A stretch of DNA of 7,089 nt from an uncultured Methylococcaceae bacterium. GTDB lineage: Bacteria; Pseudomonadota; Gammaproteobacteria; Methylococcales; Methylomonadaceae. The position numbers were made by a program, and so were the translations under genes. Below, piece by piece: positions 1 to 6,390 of the stretch. The stretch is taken from NCBI GenBank assembly GCA_903839795.1, contig CAIMDR010000395.1, positions 1-7,089 of the forward strand, written 5' to 3'. Within the stretch, counting starts at the first letter, position 1, and the number at the start of each line of letters is the position of its first letter. Under the pieces are notes generated by a model. That model made no database searches. It was not told where the DNA came from and was given only the letters and a program-made list of their open reading frames with translations.

Positions 1-641
1 ACGGTGGTGATACGATCCGCGTAGGCCAAGCCGCCTTTTATAAAGGATAGCATCCCGTTAAATTCAATACCCTCCGGACTCCAAAGTTGTCTGGGCAGAT
101 TGAGCAAGCCTAGGGTAGCGTTTGGAAACAGACCTTGGTAGGCCATGTTATGTATCGTAAACACCGTCGCGGGACGACTGGCTTCCAGCGATAGCAACGC
201 TGGCACCAGTGCGCTTTGCCAGTCATTACAATGGACTATATCGGGTGTCCAATCCAAATAACCCCGATTCATCGCTACTTCAACGGCGACACGACAAAAC
301 AGGGCAAAACGTTCGGCGCTATCCGGCCAGGCATTACCTTTTTCGTCAACATAAGGATTCCCCGGAAAACCAAAGAATTCAGGACAATCAACCAGCCATA
401 CCGGCACTTGAGTATCAGGCAGATAGGTCTCAAGAATGTTCGCATCGGTGTTATTTACCCGCACCGTGCTTTTGTAATAAATTTCTTCAGTGGTTTTGAT
501 GGCCTGATAGTTGGGCATTATCAGACGCACATCGACACCCAGCCCGGCTAATGCCGTGGGCAAGCTACCGGAAATATCAGCCAGTCCACCGGTTTTAATC
601 AAGGGATGCGCTTCACTGGTCACAAACAGTATTTTTTTCAT
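1..641 (-). CDS. glgA: Glycogen synthase, N-terminal part (runs off window)
   Basis: This is the first 213 codons of an ADP-glucose-dependent glycogen (starch) synthase of glycosyltransferase family 5, which extends glycogen by alpha-1,4 linkage in the cytoplasm. Translating the minus strand from the ATG at 641-639 gives MKKILFVTSEAHPLIKTGGL. It contains the family's ADP-glucose-binding KTGGL at residues 16-20, HCNDWQ at 137-142 and IHNMAYQG at 163-170. The frame is open to the window edge; full-length enzymes are about 480 residues, so more than half lies outside. The chosen start matches the usual GlgA N-terminus, and no strong Shine-Dalgarno sequence precedes it. The permease gene on the same strand ends 50 bases upstream with no clear terminator between, so co-transcription is possible but functionally unexplained. 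Identity is secure; the co-transcription is inference. Confidence 0.95.
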   Translation of the reverse strand, partial: MKKILFVTSEAHPLIKTGGLADISGSLPTALAGLGVDVRLIMPNYQAIKTTEEIYYKSTVRVNNTDANILETYLPDTQVPVWLVDCPEFFGFPGNPYVDEKGNAWPDSAERFALFCRVAVEVAMNRGYLDWTPDIVHCNDWQSALVPALLSLEASRPATVFTIHNMAYQGLFPNATLGLLNLPRQLWSPEGIEFNGMLSFIKGGLAYADRITT

Positions 642-691
642 TAGCCGTTTTTCGCCAGTTATGATTTAAAAAAGGGGGCAAGTTCAAGCGG

Positions 692-1501
692 TTATTGCAA
701 AATAAACTTAAGACCGATCAGCAACAAAATAGTCGCCAAAACCGGACGTAAAAACCGTTCCGGAATTTTTGCACTGAGGTGACTACCGACCCAAATACCC
801 GGTAGCGATCCCATCAGCAAACTGCTTAATAAAACCAGATCCACATTGCCTAAGCTTAAGTGTCCAATCCCGGCAACAGCGGTTAAGGGAATGGCATGAG
901 CCAAATCAGTGCCCACGATTTTAAGTGTGGTCATCCGGGGGTAAAGAAATAACAGCGCCACCGTACCCAGCGCACCCGCGCCTACTGATGACAGGGTAAC
1001 CAGCACACCTAAAACTGCACCAATGAGTATGGTAGTGGGTATTTGTAAGTGCTTAAACCGTGCCGCATTTTCGGGATTGCTATGCTCATCATCAATAGGC
1101 TCAAGCTTTGCCGCTCTATTCAATAAAAAACTACGGACAAACAATGCACAAGCAGTTAACACGAGAGCTATACCCAGCGTAAAGGTAATGGCTCCGGTTG
1201 TTTCTTTGCCTATCGCCATAAAATGCTTAAGTACAAATAAGGTAATTATTGCAAAGGGTATACTCCCCAGTGCCATCCAACCCACTATTTTCCAGTCGAC
1301 CGAGCCATGTTTGCCGTGATGCACCCACACCCCGCAAGTTTTGGTGATGGCTGCAAATAAAAGATCAGTACCTACGGCAACCGCTGGATTGAATCCGAAT
1401 AAAAACACCAGTAAAGGTGTCATCAAAGATCCACCGCCTACGCCAGTCACACCCACCAATAATCCAACTGCAAAACCCGAAATCGTATATGCCAAATTCA
1501 T
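692..1501 (-). CDS. TauE/SafE-family membrane permease (probable anion/sulfite exporter family)
   Basis: A 269-residue, very hydrophobic protein of the inner membrane with roughly eight predicted membrane segments. It has the two-fold internal repeat typical of the TauE/SafE (DUF81) family. The N-terminal half carries GVTGVGGG at residues 17-24 and VGTDL at 43-47; the C-terminal half carries the degenerate glycine motif SSVGAGALG at 171-179 and a second VGTDL at 196-200. A hydrophilic loop near residues 128-152 separates the halves. Length is normal for the family. Members are linked to export of sulfite, sulfoacetate or other organic anions, but substrates are mostly unproven, and nothing here settles this one. 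A weak AAGG ribosome site lies about 9 bases before the ATG. Downstream on the same strand is glgA. Family assignment is strong; the substrate is unknown. Confidence 0.88.
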   Translation of the reverse strand: MNLAYTISGFAVGLLVGVTGVGGGSLMTPLLVFLFGFNPAVAVGTDLLFAAITKTCGVWVHHGKHGSVDWKIVGWMALGSIPFAIITLFVLKHFMAIGKETTGAITFTLGIALVLTACALFVRSFLLNRAAKLEPIDDEHSNPENAARFKHLQIPTTILIGAVLGVLVTLSSVGAGALGTVALLFLYPRMTTLKIVGTDLAHAIPLTAVAGIGHLSLGNVDLVLLSSLLMGSLPGIWVGSHLSAKIPERFLRPVLATILLLIGLKFILQ

Positions 1502-1931
1502 TAAAACTAACCTTATGTTTTATTAGGTTTAAAAAACTGCCCACTATAACAGTTAATCAGTTTAAATTGGAGGATTTAGCCATAAACCATGCGCCTTATC
1601 TCCAGCATCATTTATCGTTATATTAGATATAAACATCTAAATATATCGTTTTATTATGTATAAAAACTACCTTAAGATAGCTGCCAAGAGTAAGAAAACC
1701 CTTACCGTTTTTTTAAATGCTCAACATTAAATGAATGAAAAAGAAGATTTACTTGTCTATGACGTTTTATAACGGACTTTAAAATTTTGCCTCCTGACTC
1801 ACAAGGACGTTTTATATGGCGGGCTATTAGCCCGCTTTTTTTCGTTAGCGAGAACTGGCACATCATAAATAACCGTTATTTTGCAACCCTGCAATCAGGT
1901 TATTGAATAAGAATAAAGTGGAGAAAAGTAT
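1502..1931. other. AT-rich intergenic region between divergent genes
   Basis: No convincing gene is present. It should hold the promoters for the permease (leftward) and the EAL-like gene (rightward), but no clean -35/-10 pair is visible. Structures seen are: an imperfect dyad centred on TTAGAT-N6-ATCTAA (1623-1640); a weak hairpin GTAAG/CTTAC (1690-1705) followed by seven T (1708-1714); a strong terminator at 1819-1842; and a short inverted repeat TTGCA-ACCC-TGCAA (1881-1894), which could be an operator just ahead of the EAL-like gene. The best ribosome site here is GGAG at 1920-1923, eight bases before the ATG at 1932. Confidence 0.6.
1819..1842 (+). terminator. Intrinsic terminator on the plus strand without an upstream plus-strand gene
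   Basis: A perfect 7-bp GC-rich stem, GCGGGCT (1819-1825) with AGCCCGC (1829-1835), has a 3-base loop and is followed at once by seven T (1836-1842). The complementary strand has no T-run after the stem, so it works only rightward. The nearest gene to the left is on the opposite strand, so this terminator either ends an unannotated short RNA or blocks stray transcription into the EAL-like gene. Confidence 0.8.
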
Positions 1932-2828
1932 ATGCCGTTACAACATTTAGTGGAATATTTTAATGACCGGCTCGGGCGCGAACATCGCTCCAGTTTTAGA
2001 CCCTTTGTTCTGGAAGAAGGTAAAGTCAGCGGTCTTTTCGGCCCGATTCGGATCAACAGTTTTTTTGCCCCGTTACGACAAACGTTAAAGCCGACCAATA
2101 TTGTAGGTTATAAGGCACAGATCACGGTTGCTCCCAATAAAACCCAGCACCTGTATGCAAACGAAATTGAAAACCTGCTAGCTAATAACGCCGTGCAAGC
2201 CGCTGATTTTGAGTCCATTATTAATTTTGATCGTTTGTCCCGCACTGTTCACATGCTTAATTATCTGACCTTGGCACACTCACAGGAAACCCTGTTTTTA
2301 GAGGTTGATCCGAGGCATATACTGGGTATTAAACAAGATCATGGCGCCTATTTTGAAGACGTAATAGCACAGTGCGGCTTGGAAACCAAAAATGTCGTCA
2401 TCGTATTGGCCGTTAGCAGTCAATATGCCCGTTACTTTCAAGAGCTGCTTAACGGACTGGATAATTACCGACGCCGAGGCTATAAAATTGCGCTTAAATT
2501 TGATTACTTGGGCCAGGAAACTGAAGCGTTTGATTTGATTGCCAAGATATCCCCAAACTACGTTGGCACCTCCGCCCGAAATATGGAGGATCAGGAGCAT
2601 AATGATAGCTTAATGGCGAAACTGCTACAGTTGAAAGCACAAGTGGCTTCAGTGGGCGGACAAAGTATCCTGCAACAGGTTGACGATAAAAAATCCGATT
2701 CATTAGCCCTCAATATAGGCTTTGACTTAGTGGAAGGCAGTTACTACAGTGCTATCCCGTTTGATTATTTAAGTCATTCGAAACCCGATAGTTATGGAGT
2801 GAATGTCAGTCAATCTTCAAGTTTTTAA
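1932..2828 (+). CDS. Catalytically degenerate EAL-domain protein (probable c-di-GMP effector or protein-binding EAL)
   Basis: A 298-residue soluble protein with the layout of an EAL domain but without the catalytic residues of c-di-GMP phosphodiesterases. The strand FFAPLRQTLKPTNIVGYKAQ (44-63) matches the family's xFQPIVxxxxxxIVGYEAL, with EAL changed to KAQ. The ELTE strand is VLAVS (158-162). The DDFG loop is KFDYLG (189-194). The KID strand is VGTS (211-214). The AEGVE position reads SILQQVD (245-251), and the terminal QGxxxxxP is EGSYYSAIP (268-276). No GGDEF, PAS, receiver or membrane segment is present; about 40 N-terminal residues precede the domain. GGAG eight bases before the ATG supports the start. 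By analogy with YdiV- or FimX-type domains it may bind c-di-GMP or a partner protein without hydrolysis. The fold is a pattern-based call, and the partner is unknown. Confidence 0.75.
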   Translation: MPLQHLVEYFNDRLGREHRSSFRPFVLEEGKVSGLFGPIRINSFFAPLRQTLKPTNIVGYKAQITVAPNKTQHLYANEIENLLANNAVQAADFESIINFDRLSRTVHMLNYLTLAHSQETLFLEVDPRHILGIKQDHGAYFEDVIAQCGLETKNVVIVLAVSSQYARYFQELLNGLDNYRRRGYKIALKFDYLGQETEAFDLIAKISPNYVGTSARNMEDQEHNDSLMAKLLQLKAQVASVGGQSILQQVDDKKSDSLALNIGFDLVEGSYYSAIPFDYLSHSKPDSYGVNVSQSSSF

Positions 2829-3042
2829 CTTTTGATTCTGGTGAGCCCTCCATAATAAGCAATATGCTGGAATAAGGAGCTTTGGGTGTCTTCATATACT
2901 TGTGTATAACGATGCGAGCGTAGCGTGTGGTGGTGGTCAGGCCTGAATATGTGATTGCAAGACTTGCCTGCTCTCCTTTTTTAGCTGAAATCCTCAGCTT
3001 GATAACTGATGTGCAGGGTAAAAACCTTGGTTTTTTATGCGG
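2829..3042. other. Spacer between EAL-like gene and repeat array
   Basis: No gene can be supported. Two short inverted repeats occur: GCAAG-A-CTTGC (2957-2967) and AGCTGA-N5-TCAGCT (2983-2999). Neither is followed by a T-run on its own strand, so neither is a convincing terminator. No intrinsic terminator directly follows the EAL-like stop codon, so its transcript could continue into the array and end at the hairpin at 3373-3396. Confidence 0.5.
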
Positions 3043-3367
3043 ATTTCTCGAGAAATTAACCAAATACCTTAAGCAATTATCCTAATTTCTTGAGGACTTA
3101 ACCAAACACCTCAAGCAATTATCCTAATTCCTCGAGGAATTAACCAAACGCCTCAAGCAATTATCCTAATTTCTCGAGGAATTAACCAAACACCTCAAGC
3201 AATTATGCTGATTTCTCGAGGATTTAACCAAACACCTTAAACAATTATCCTAATTTCTCGAGGAATTAACCAAACACCTCAAGCAATTATCCTAATTTCC
3301 GAGGATTTAACCAAACACCTTAAACAATTATCCTAATTCCTTAAGGAATTAACCAAATACCTCAAGC
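3043..3367. repeat. 42-bp tandem repeat array, about 7.7 units, with palindromic junctions
   Basis: The word TTAACCAAA recurs at 3056, 3098, 3140, 3182, 3224, 3266, 3307 and 3349. All steps are 42 bases except one 41-base step, caused by a single-base loss near 3298-3301. The last unit is partial. Each unit consists of two related 21-bp halves, one built on AATTAACCAAACACCTCAAG and one on AATTATCCTAATTTCTCGAG, matching at about 14 of 21 positions. Junctions between units centre on CTCGAG or CTTAAG and include perfect palindromes at 3043-3056, 3126-3141 and 3335-3350. Units 5 and 7 share the same variants (GAT, CTTAAA), and units 4 and 6 are near-identical, which suggests an 84-bp block duplication. 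There are no variable spacers, so this is not CRISPR. Function is unknown. Confidence 0.95.
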
Positions 3368-3370
3368 TGA

Positions 3371-3481
3371 GGGGTGCGCATCACGCACCATTTTTTATGC
3401 TAAAGAAAGAAAACAACAATTGATTCTGGTGCAAATAAAACCGCTTAGTGGATACGGTTTTAGGTGCGCGATGCGCACCCC
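3371..3481. repeat. Pair of inverted REP-like elements (REPIN-like)
   Basis: The 19-base element GGGGTGCGCATCACGCACC (3371-3389) recurs in reverse complement at 3463-3481 with one difference. Each copy is itself a hairpin: GGTGCG-CATCA-CGCACC on the left and GGTGCGC-GAT-GCGCACC (3463-3479) on the right. The stretch between contains a third inverted repeat, TAAAACCG (3436-3443) with CGGTTTTA (3455-3462). Two inverted REP-like palindromes around a short, structured centre match the layout of REPINs, which spread within bacterial genomes through RAYT-type transposases. No such gene is in the window. The number of copies elsewhere in the genome cannot be judged here. Confidence 0.6.
3373..3396 (+). 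terminator. Terminator-like hairpin at the end of the repeat array
   Basis: The stem GGTGCG (3373-3378) pairs with CGCACC (3384-3389) around a 5-base loop and is followed by A and six T (3391-3396). It is the first plausible intrinsic terminator after the EAL-like gene and would place the whole 42-bp array in that transcript's 3' untranslated region. It coincides with the left REP-like element, so the terminator role may be secondary. Confidence 0.55.
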
Positions 3482-3593
3482 ACCACTAAATGAGGTTTTT
3501 AGGTTAATGTAGTTTTGACAAAAAACCATGTTCGATATTTCCTGCCAATAATGTTATTTTATAGCTGAGACCAGCGCACCAAGCTGTCCTAAT

Positions 3594-3609
3594 TGTGATT
3601 AACATCAGA
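3594..3609 (+). promoter_or_regulatory. CRP-like binding site ahead of ald
   Basis: TGTGATTAACATCAGA resembles the CRP consensus TGTGA-N6-TCACA, with one mismatch in the outer twelve positions (G for C in the right arm). It lies 30 bases before the ald start codon, between a TTGACA box at 3515-3520, which lacks a well-spaced -10, and the GGAG ribosome site at 3629-3632. So close to the start codon, binding could repress as easily as activate. The match is by eye and the element is short. Confidence 0.3.
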
Positions 3610-3638
3610 AACATCCCCTAGACAATCTGGAGCCACTC

Positions 3639-4750
3639 ATGCGAATCGGACTACCCAAAGAAATTAAAGATAACGAGAATCGCGTCGGCATGACGCCGGG
3701 CGCAGTTAAAGCCTTGACACGGCGCGGTCATCAGGTTCTGGTACAAACTGGAGCGGGTGCAGGCAGTTCACTTTCAGATGAGGAATATCTGTCCGCCGGT
3801 GCTGAAATTGTGCCTTACGCAGAAGATGCGTGGGCCGCGCAAATGGTGGTTAAAGTAAAAGAACCCATTGCTTCGGAATATCAGTATCTACGTCCGGATT
3901 TGATTCTGTTTACCTATCTGCATCTGGCCTCCGACAAGCCCCTGACCGATGCCCTGTTAGCCAGTGGCACAACCGGCATCGCTTATGAAACCGTACAAAC
4001 AGGAACCGGACAACTGCCGTTATTAACGCCCATGAGTGAGGTTGCAGGGCGTATGGCAACGCAAGTGGGCGCAACCTATCTACAAAAATCCCATGGGGGT
4101 CGAGGCGTATTAATGGGCGGTGTTCCCGGCGTCGCTCCCGCTAATGTCGTCATTCTGGGTGCCGGTATTGTCGGCACCAATGCCGCACGGGTTGCCGTTG
4201 GCTTGGGCGCACAAGTCACGGTACTGGATATTAGCCATGATCGCTTAAAGTATCTGGATGATATTTATCGCGGGCAATTACAAACGCGCATTAGTGATGA
4301 ATATAATATTGAAGAGGTGATTTGTGAAGCCGATCTGGTGATTGGTGCGGTGTTAATTCCTGGCGGACGCGCTCCCTGGTTGATTACCCGAAACATGTTG
4401 CCGACCATGCCTAAAGGCTCGTCATTGTTGATGTGGCCGTTGATCAAGGCGGGTGCGTGGAAACCACTCACGCAACCACCCATAGCAATCCGACTTATGA
4501 AGTCGATGGCGTGGTGCATTACTGTGTTGCCAACATGCCGGGAGCCGTTCCTCGTACCAGTACCTTTGCCCTTAACAACCAAACAGCGATCTATACACTC
4601 CATCTTGCCAATGAAGGCCTGGAAGCTGTGCGTAAAACTCAGGCTTTGCAATATGGCCTTAATACCTACCGTGGCCGGGTGACTTATCCGGCAGTCGCTG
4701 AAACCTTTAATTTGAACTACATTGAGCCTTTGCAGGCCTTGAAAGAATAA
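3639..4750 (+). pseudogene. ald: Alanine dehydrogenase, interrupted by a one-base frameshift
   Basis: The product would be NAD-dependent L-alanine dehydrogenase, which interconverts alanine and pyruvate plus ammonia. The ATG has a good GGAG six bases upstream. The first frame gives an intact 260 residues: the MRIGLPKEIKDNENRVGMTP start, substrate residues K74 (VKVKEP) and H95 (YLHLASD), the NAD-binding GAGIVG at 174-179 and D197. After Gly260 (4416-4418) the serine codon has only two bases (4419-4420). From 4421 the next frame continues perfectly as [16 protein letters not shown] and on through [19 protein letters not shown] to the stop at 4748-4750. Repaired, the protein is about 370 residues, normal for Ald. 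As written, the first frame runs on for 87 foreign residues to 4682 and loses the catalytic Asp (about D269). Either the gene is recently broken or the sequence has a base error. The family call is certain; its inactive state is not. Confidence 0.93.
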
Positions 4751-4791
4751 AAAGGCACGCAACGCAAATCTTGCAGAACCAAGGTGATTTC

Positions 4792-4881
4792 GGCTATCAA
4801 CTTAAGCCGGGACAGAGAATACCTCTTTAAGGGATATTCTGTACAAGTGTCCCGACTAAAAGTTGATAGCCTCTATTTTTT
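4792..4881 (+). terminator. Long nested inverted repeat, terminator for ald
   Basis: The outer arms GGCTATCAACTT (4792-4803) and AAGTTGATAGCC (4860-4871) are a perfect 12-bp match. Nested inside are CGGGACA (4808-4814) with TGTCCCG (4848-4854), and AGAATA (4816-4821) with TATTCT (4835-4840). The structure is followed by TCTATTTTTT, giving a rightward terminator whose T-run overlaps the stop codon of the convergent regulator gene. The leftward side has no T-run directly after the stem. The arms are far longer than termination requires, so it may have another role or origin. Confidence 0.8.
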
Positions 4882-6001
4882 AAGCTTCGCTATAAGCCGC
4901 TAATATTTTTTTCTGGGTATTCGGCAACATGCCATAGAGTCCCAACTTATGCCTTAATACATTACGGCTAATATCTAACAACCGCGCAGTCTGAACCTGA
5001 TTTTCCTCGCAGAATCCAAAAGCGGTTCGAATAATTGTCTCTTCCAAAATTTCAAATAGTTTGGGTGGCGCTTGCTCACAAAGACGCTGTAATGCACTTT
5101 CCAAAGAGGTCATTGACACGATTGGCTCTGGTTCCAGAATTCTAATGCCGGATAACTGAAAGTCTTCAGGACGTAAACAATGACTGGGGCAAACCAGAAT
5201 CGCGCGGTGAATGGCATTTTCAAGTTCGCGGATATTGCCTGGCCAATCATAATTCAATAAGGTGACTTCGCTGGCTGGCGATAACTTGATTTCACCGTAA
5301 CCCAATCGCTCTCCGTAAATTTTCAAGAAGTGCCTTGCTAAAGGCATGATGTCGCCCGGTCTTTCTCGCAAAGGGCTTAACTGAATGGTTGCAACGTTAA
5401 AACGGTAATATAAATCGGCGCGAAAATGAGAAGCGGCAACTGCCTGTTCCAGATTAACGTTAGTGGCGGCAATAATTCTGACATCTACCGGTACAGGTTG
5501 CCTGGAACCCACTTTAACCACTTCGCGTTCTTGTAACACACGCAGTAATTTTGCCTGCATACCCAAGGGTAAATCACCGACCTCATCAAGAAACAAACTG
5601 CCTTTGTTGGCCGTTTCAAACCAACCCTCTTTACTGGCAAAAGCACCTGTAAACGCCCCTTTTTCATGGCCAAATAATTCACTCTCGATCAGGTTTTCAC
5701 TCAACGCTGCGCAGTTTAATGCCCCAAAAACATTTTTACTACGTTTGCTAAGGGCATGAACATGACGCGCGACAAGTTCCTTACCCGTTCCGGTTTCACC
5801 GATAATCAAAACGGTTGCATCACTAGGCGCGATACGTTCGATCTGTTCCAGCAATCGACGAGAAACAGGATCCTCAAAAACCAGAGCAGTCGCACGGACA
5901 GACAATGATAACGAACGTGACTGCAATTCATCAAACGCCAGCAACGTCGAGGCTTGGCCTTCTTGTTCATTAGCAAAATTTCTGCCTATAAATGTATCCA
6001 T
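4880..6001 (-). CDS. Sigma-54-dependent transcriptional activator without sensory domain (SfnR/PspF-like layout)
   Basis: A 373-residue bacterial enhancer-binding protein. After a short N-terminal tail of about 40 residues, too small for a receiver, GAF or PAS domain, comes a complete AAA+ domain: Walker A GETGTGKE (68-75), the sigma-54-contacting GAFTGA loop (115-120), Walker B SLFLDE (135-140), arginine-finger region FRADLYYR (193-200) and WPGNIRELEN (253-262). The C-terminus has a Fis-type helix-turn-helix, NQVQTARLLDISRNVLRHKL (334-353). All motifs needed to remodel sigma-54 RNA polymerase are intact. The stretch ALVFEDPVSRRLLEQIERIA (39-58) recalls SfnR-type sulfur-starvation regulators, from memory rather than alignment. 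The gene is divergent from a sigma-54 promoter at 6375-6390, its likely target. With no sensor domain, control would be by expression level or a partner protein. Only a weak AAGG lies well upstream of the ATG. Confidence 0.93.
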   Translation of the reverse strand: MDTFIGRNFANEQEGQASTLLAFDELQSRSLSLSVRATALVFEDPVSRRLLEQIERIAPSDATVLIIGETGTGKELVARHVHALSKRSKNVFGALNCAALSENLIESELFGHEKGAFTGAFASKEGWFETANKGSLFLDEVGDLPLGMQAKLLRVLQEREVVKVGSRQPVPVDVRIIAATNVNLEQAVAASHFRADLYYRFNVATIQLSPLRERPGDIMPLARHFLKIYGERLGYGEIKLSPASEVTLLNYDWPGNIRELENAIHRAILVCPSHCLRPEDFQLSGIRILEPEPIVSMTSLESALQRLCEQAPPKLFEILEETIIRTAFGFCEENQVQTARLLDISRNVLRHKLGLYGMLPNTQKKILAAYSEA

Positions 6002-6187
6002 AATAATGTACTCGTTTGCCTTGTAAAATCATAATACCAATATCATTGGATTTGGTGGTTATGATAAAACAACCATACTATGTAATAAAACGACATTATT
6101 AGATTTGTATATCTTTAAAAAAGATGTGTTACCTCATTCGGCAAGCTTTTTTACTTCGCAACATCGGTCAAATCAACGACTATTCTG

Positions 6188-6199
6188 TTGCCAGGGCAA
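6188..6199. promoter_or_regulatory. Candidate upstream activator site
   Basis: TTGCC-AG-GGCAA is a perfect 5-bp inverted repeat about 190 bases upstream of the -24 element, a normal distance for enhancer-binding protein sites. A related palindrome, TTGCCGGCAA, occurs at 7035-7044. The arms are short, so this is a guess at the operator, not an identification. Confidence 0.25.
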
Positions 6200-6374
6200 T
6201 AACGTCTGTTGAATGACTGCTTGTAAATCAACACATTTCCTTTAAACCCCATCACGTTTCTGAAAGCAGACCGTATCGGCTAAAACTGAATCGAAAATAT
6301 TAACTTTTTTAAAACAGACGCCTACGTCATTCTTGATATTATTTTTTTGCGATAGCACCGGCCATTTCAAGCAA

Positions 6375-6390
6375 TGGCACGCAATCTGCT
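6375..6390 (+). promoter_or_regulatory. Sigma-54 (-24/-12) promoter of the lectin-fold-like gene
   Basis: TGGCACGCAATCTGCT matches the consensus TGGCACG-N4-TTGCW at every conserved position but one (C for the first T of TTGC), with the invariant GG and GC at the correct spacing. Transcription should start about 12 bases past the GC, near 6401, leaving a leader of roughly 24 bases before the ATG at 6424. A sigma-54 activator gene lies divergently next door, which strongly supports the site. Confidence 0.8.

Noticed and set aside
209..551. Plus-strand reading frames over the left edge
   Set aside because: They lie antisense to glgA, whose minus-strand translation shows clear conserved motifs.
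1731..1782. Tiny reading frames of 13 and 15 codons starting at 1731 and 1735
   Set aside because: There is no Shine-Dalgarno sequence and no family resemblance; such frames are expected by chance.
2806..3063. Possible 85-residue minus-strand gene
   Set aside because: It starts from a TTG inside the tandem repeat, overlaps the end of the EAL-like gene, has no ribosome site and no recognisable domain. The segment may be an interspersed repeat rather than a gene.
3043..3367. CRISPR array
   Set aside because: The units are contiguous and nearly identical over all 42 bases; there are no variable spacers and no cas genes.
2832..3431. 12-base direct repeat TTGATTCTGGTG at 2832-2843 and 3420-3431, as possible insertion boundaries
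   Set aside because: A repeat of this length is expected about by chance in a window of this size, and no transposase or terminal inverted repeats match these boundaries.
4413..4425. Programmed -1 frameshift in ald
   Set aside because: There is no slippery heptamer of the A AAA AAG type, no clear stimulatory stem, and Ald is not known to use recoding. A missing base explains it better.
4265..4762. 165-codon minus-strand frame over the 3' half of ald
   Set aside because: It is antisense to the conserved alanine dehydrogenase sequence and has no recognisable features.
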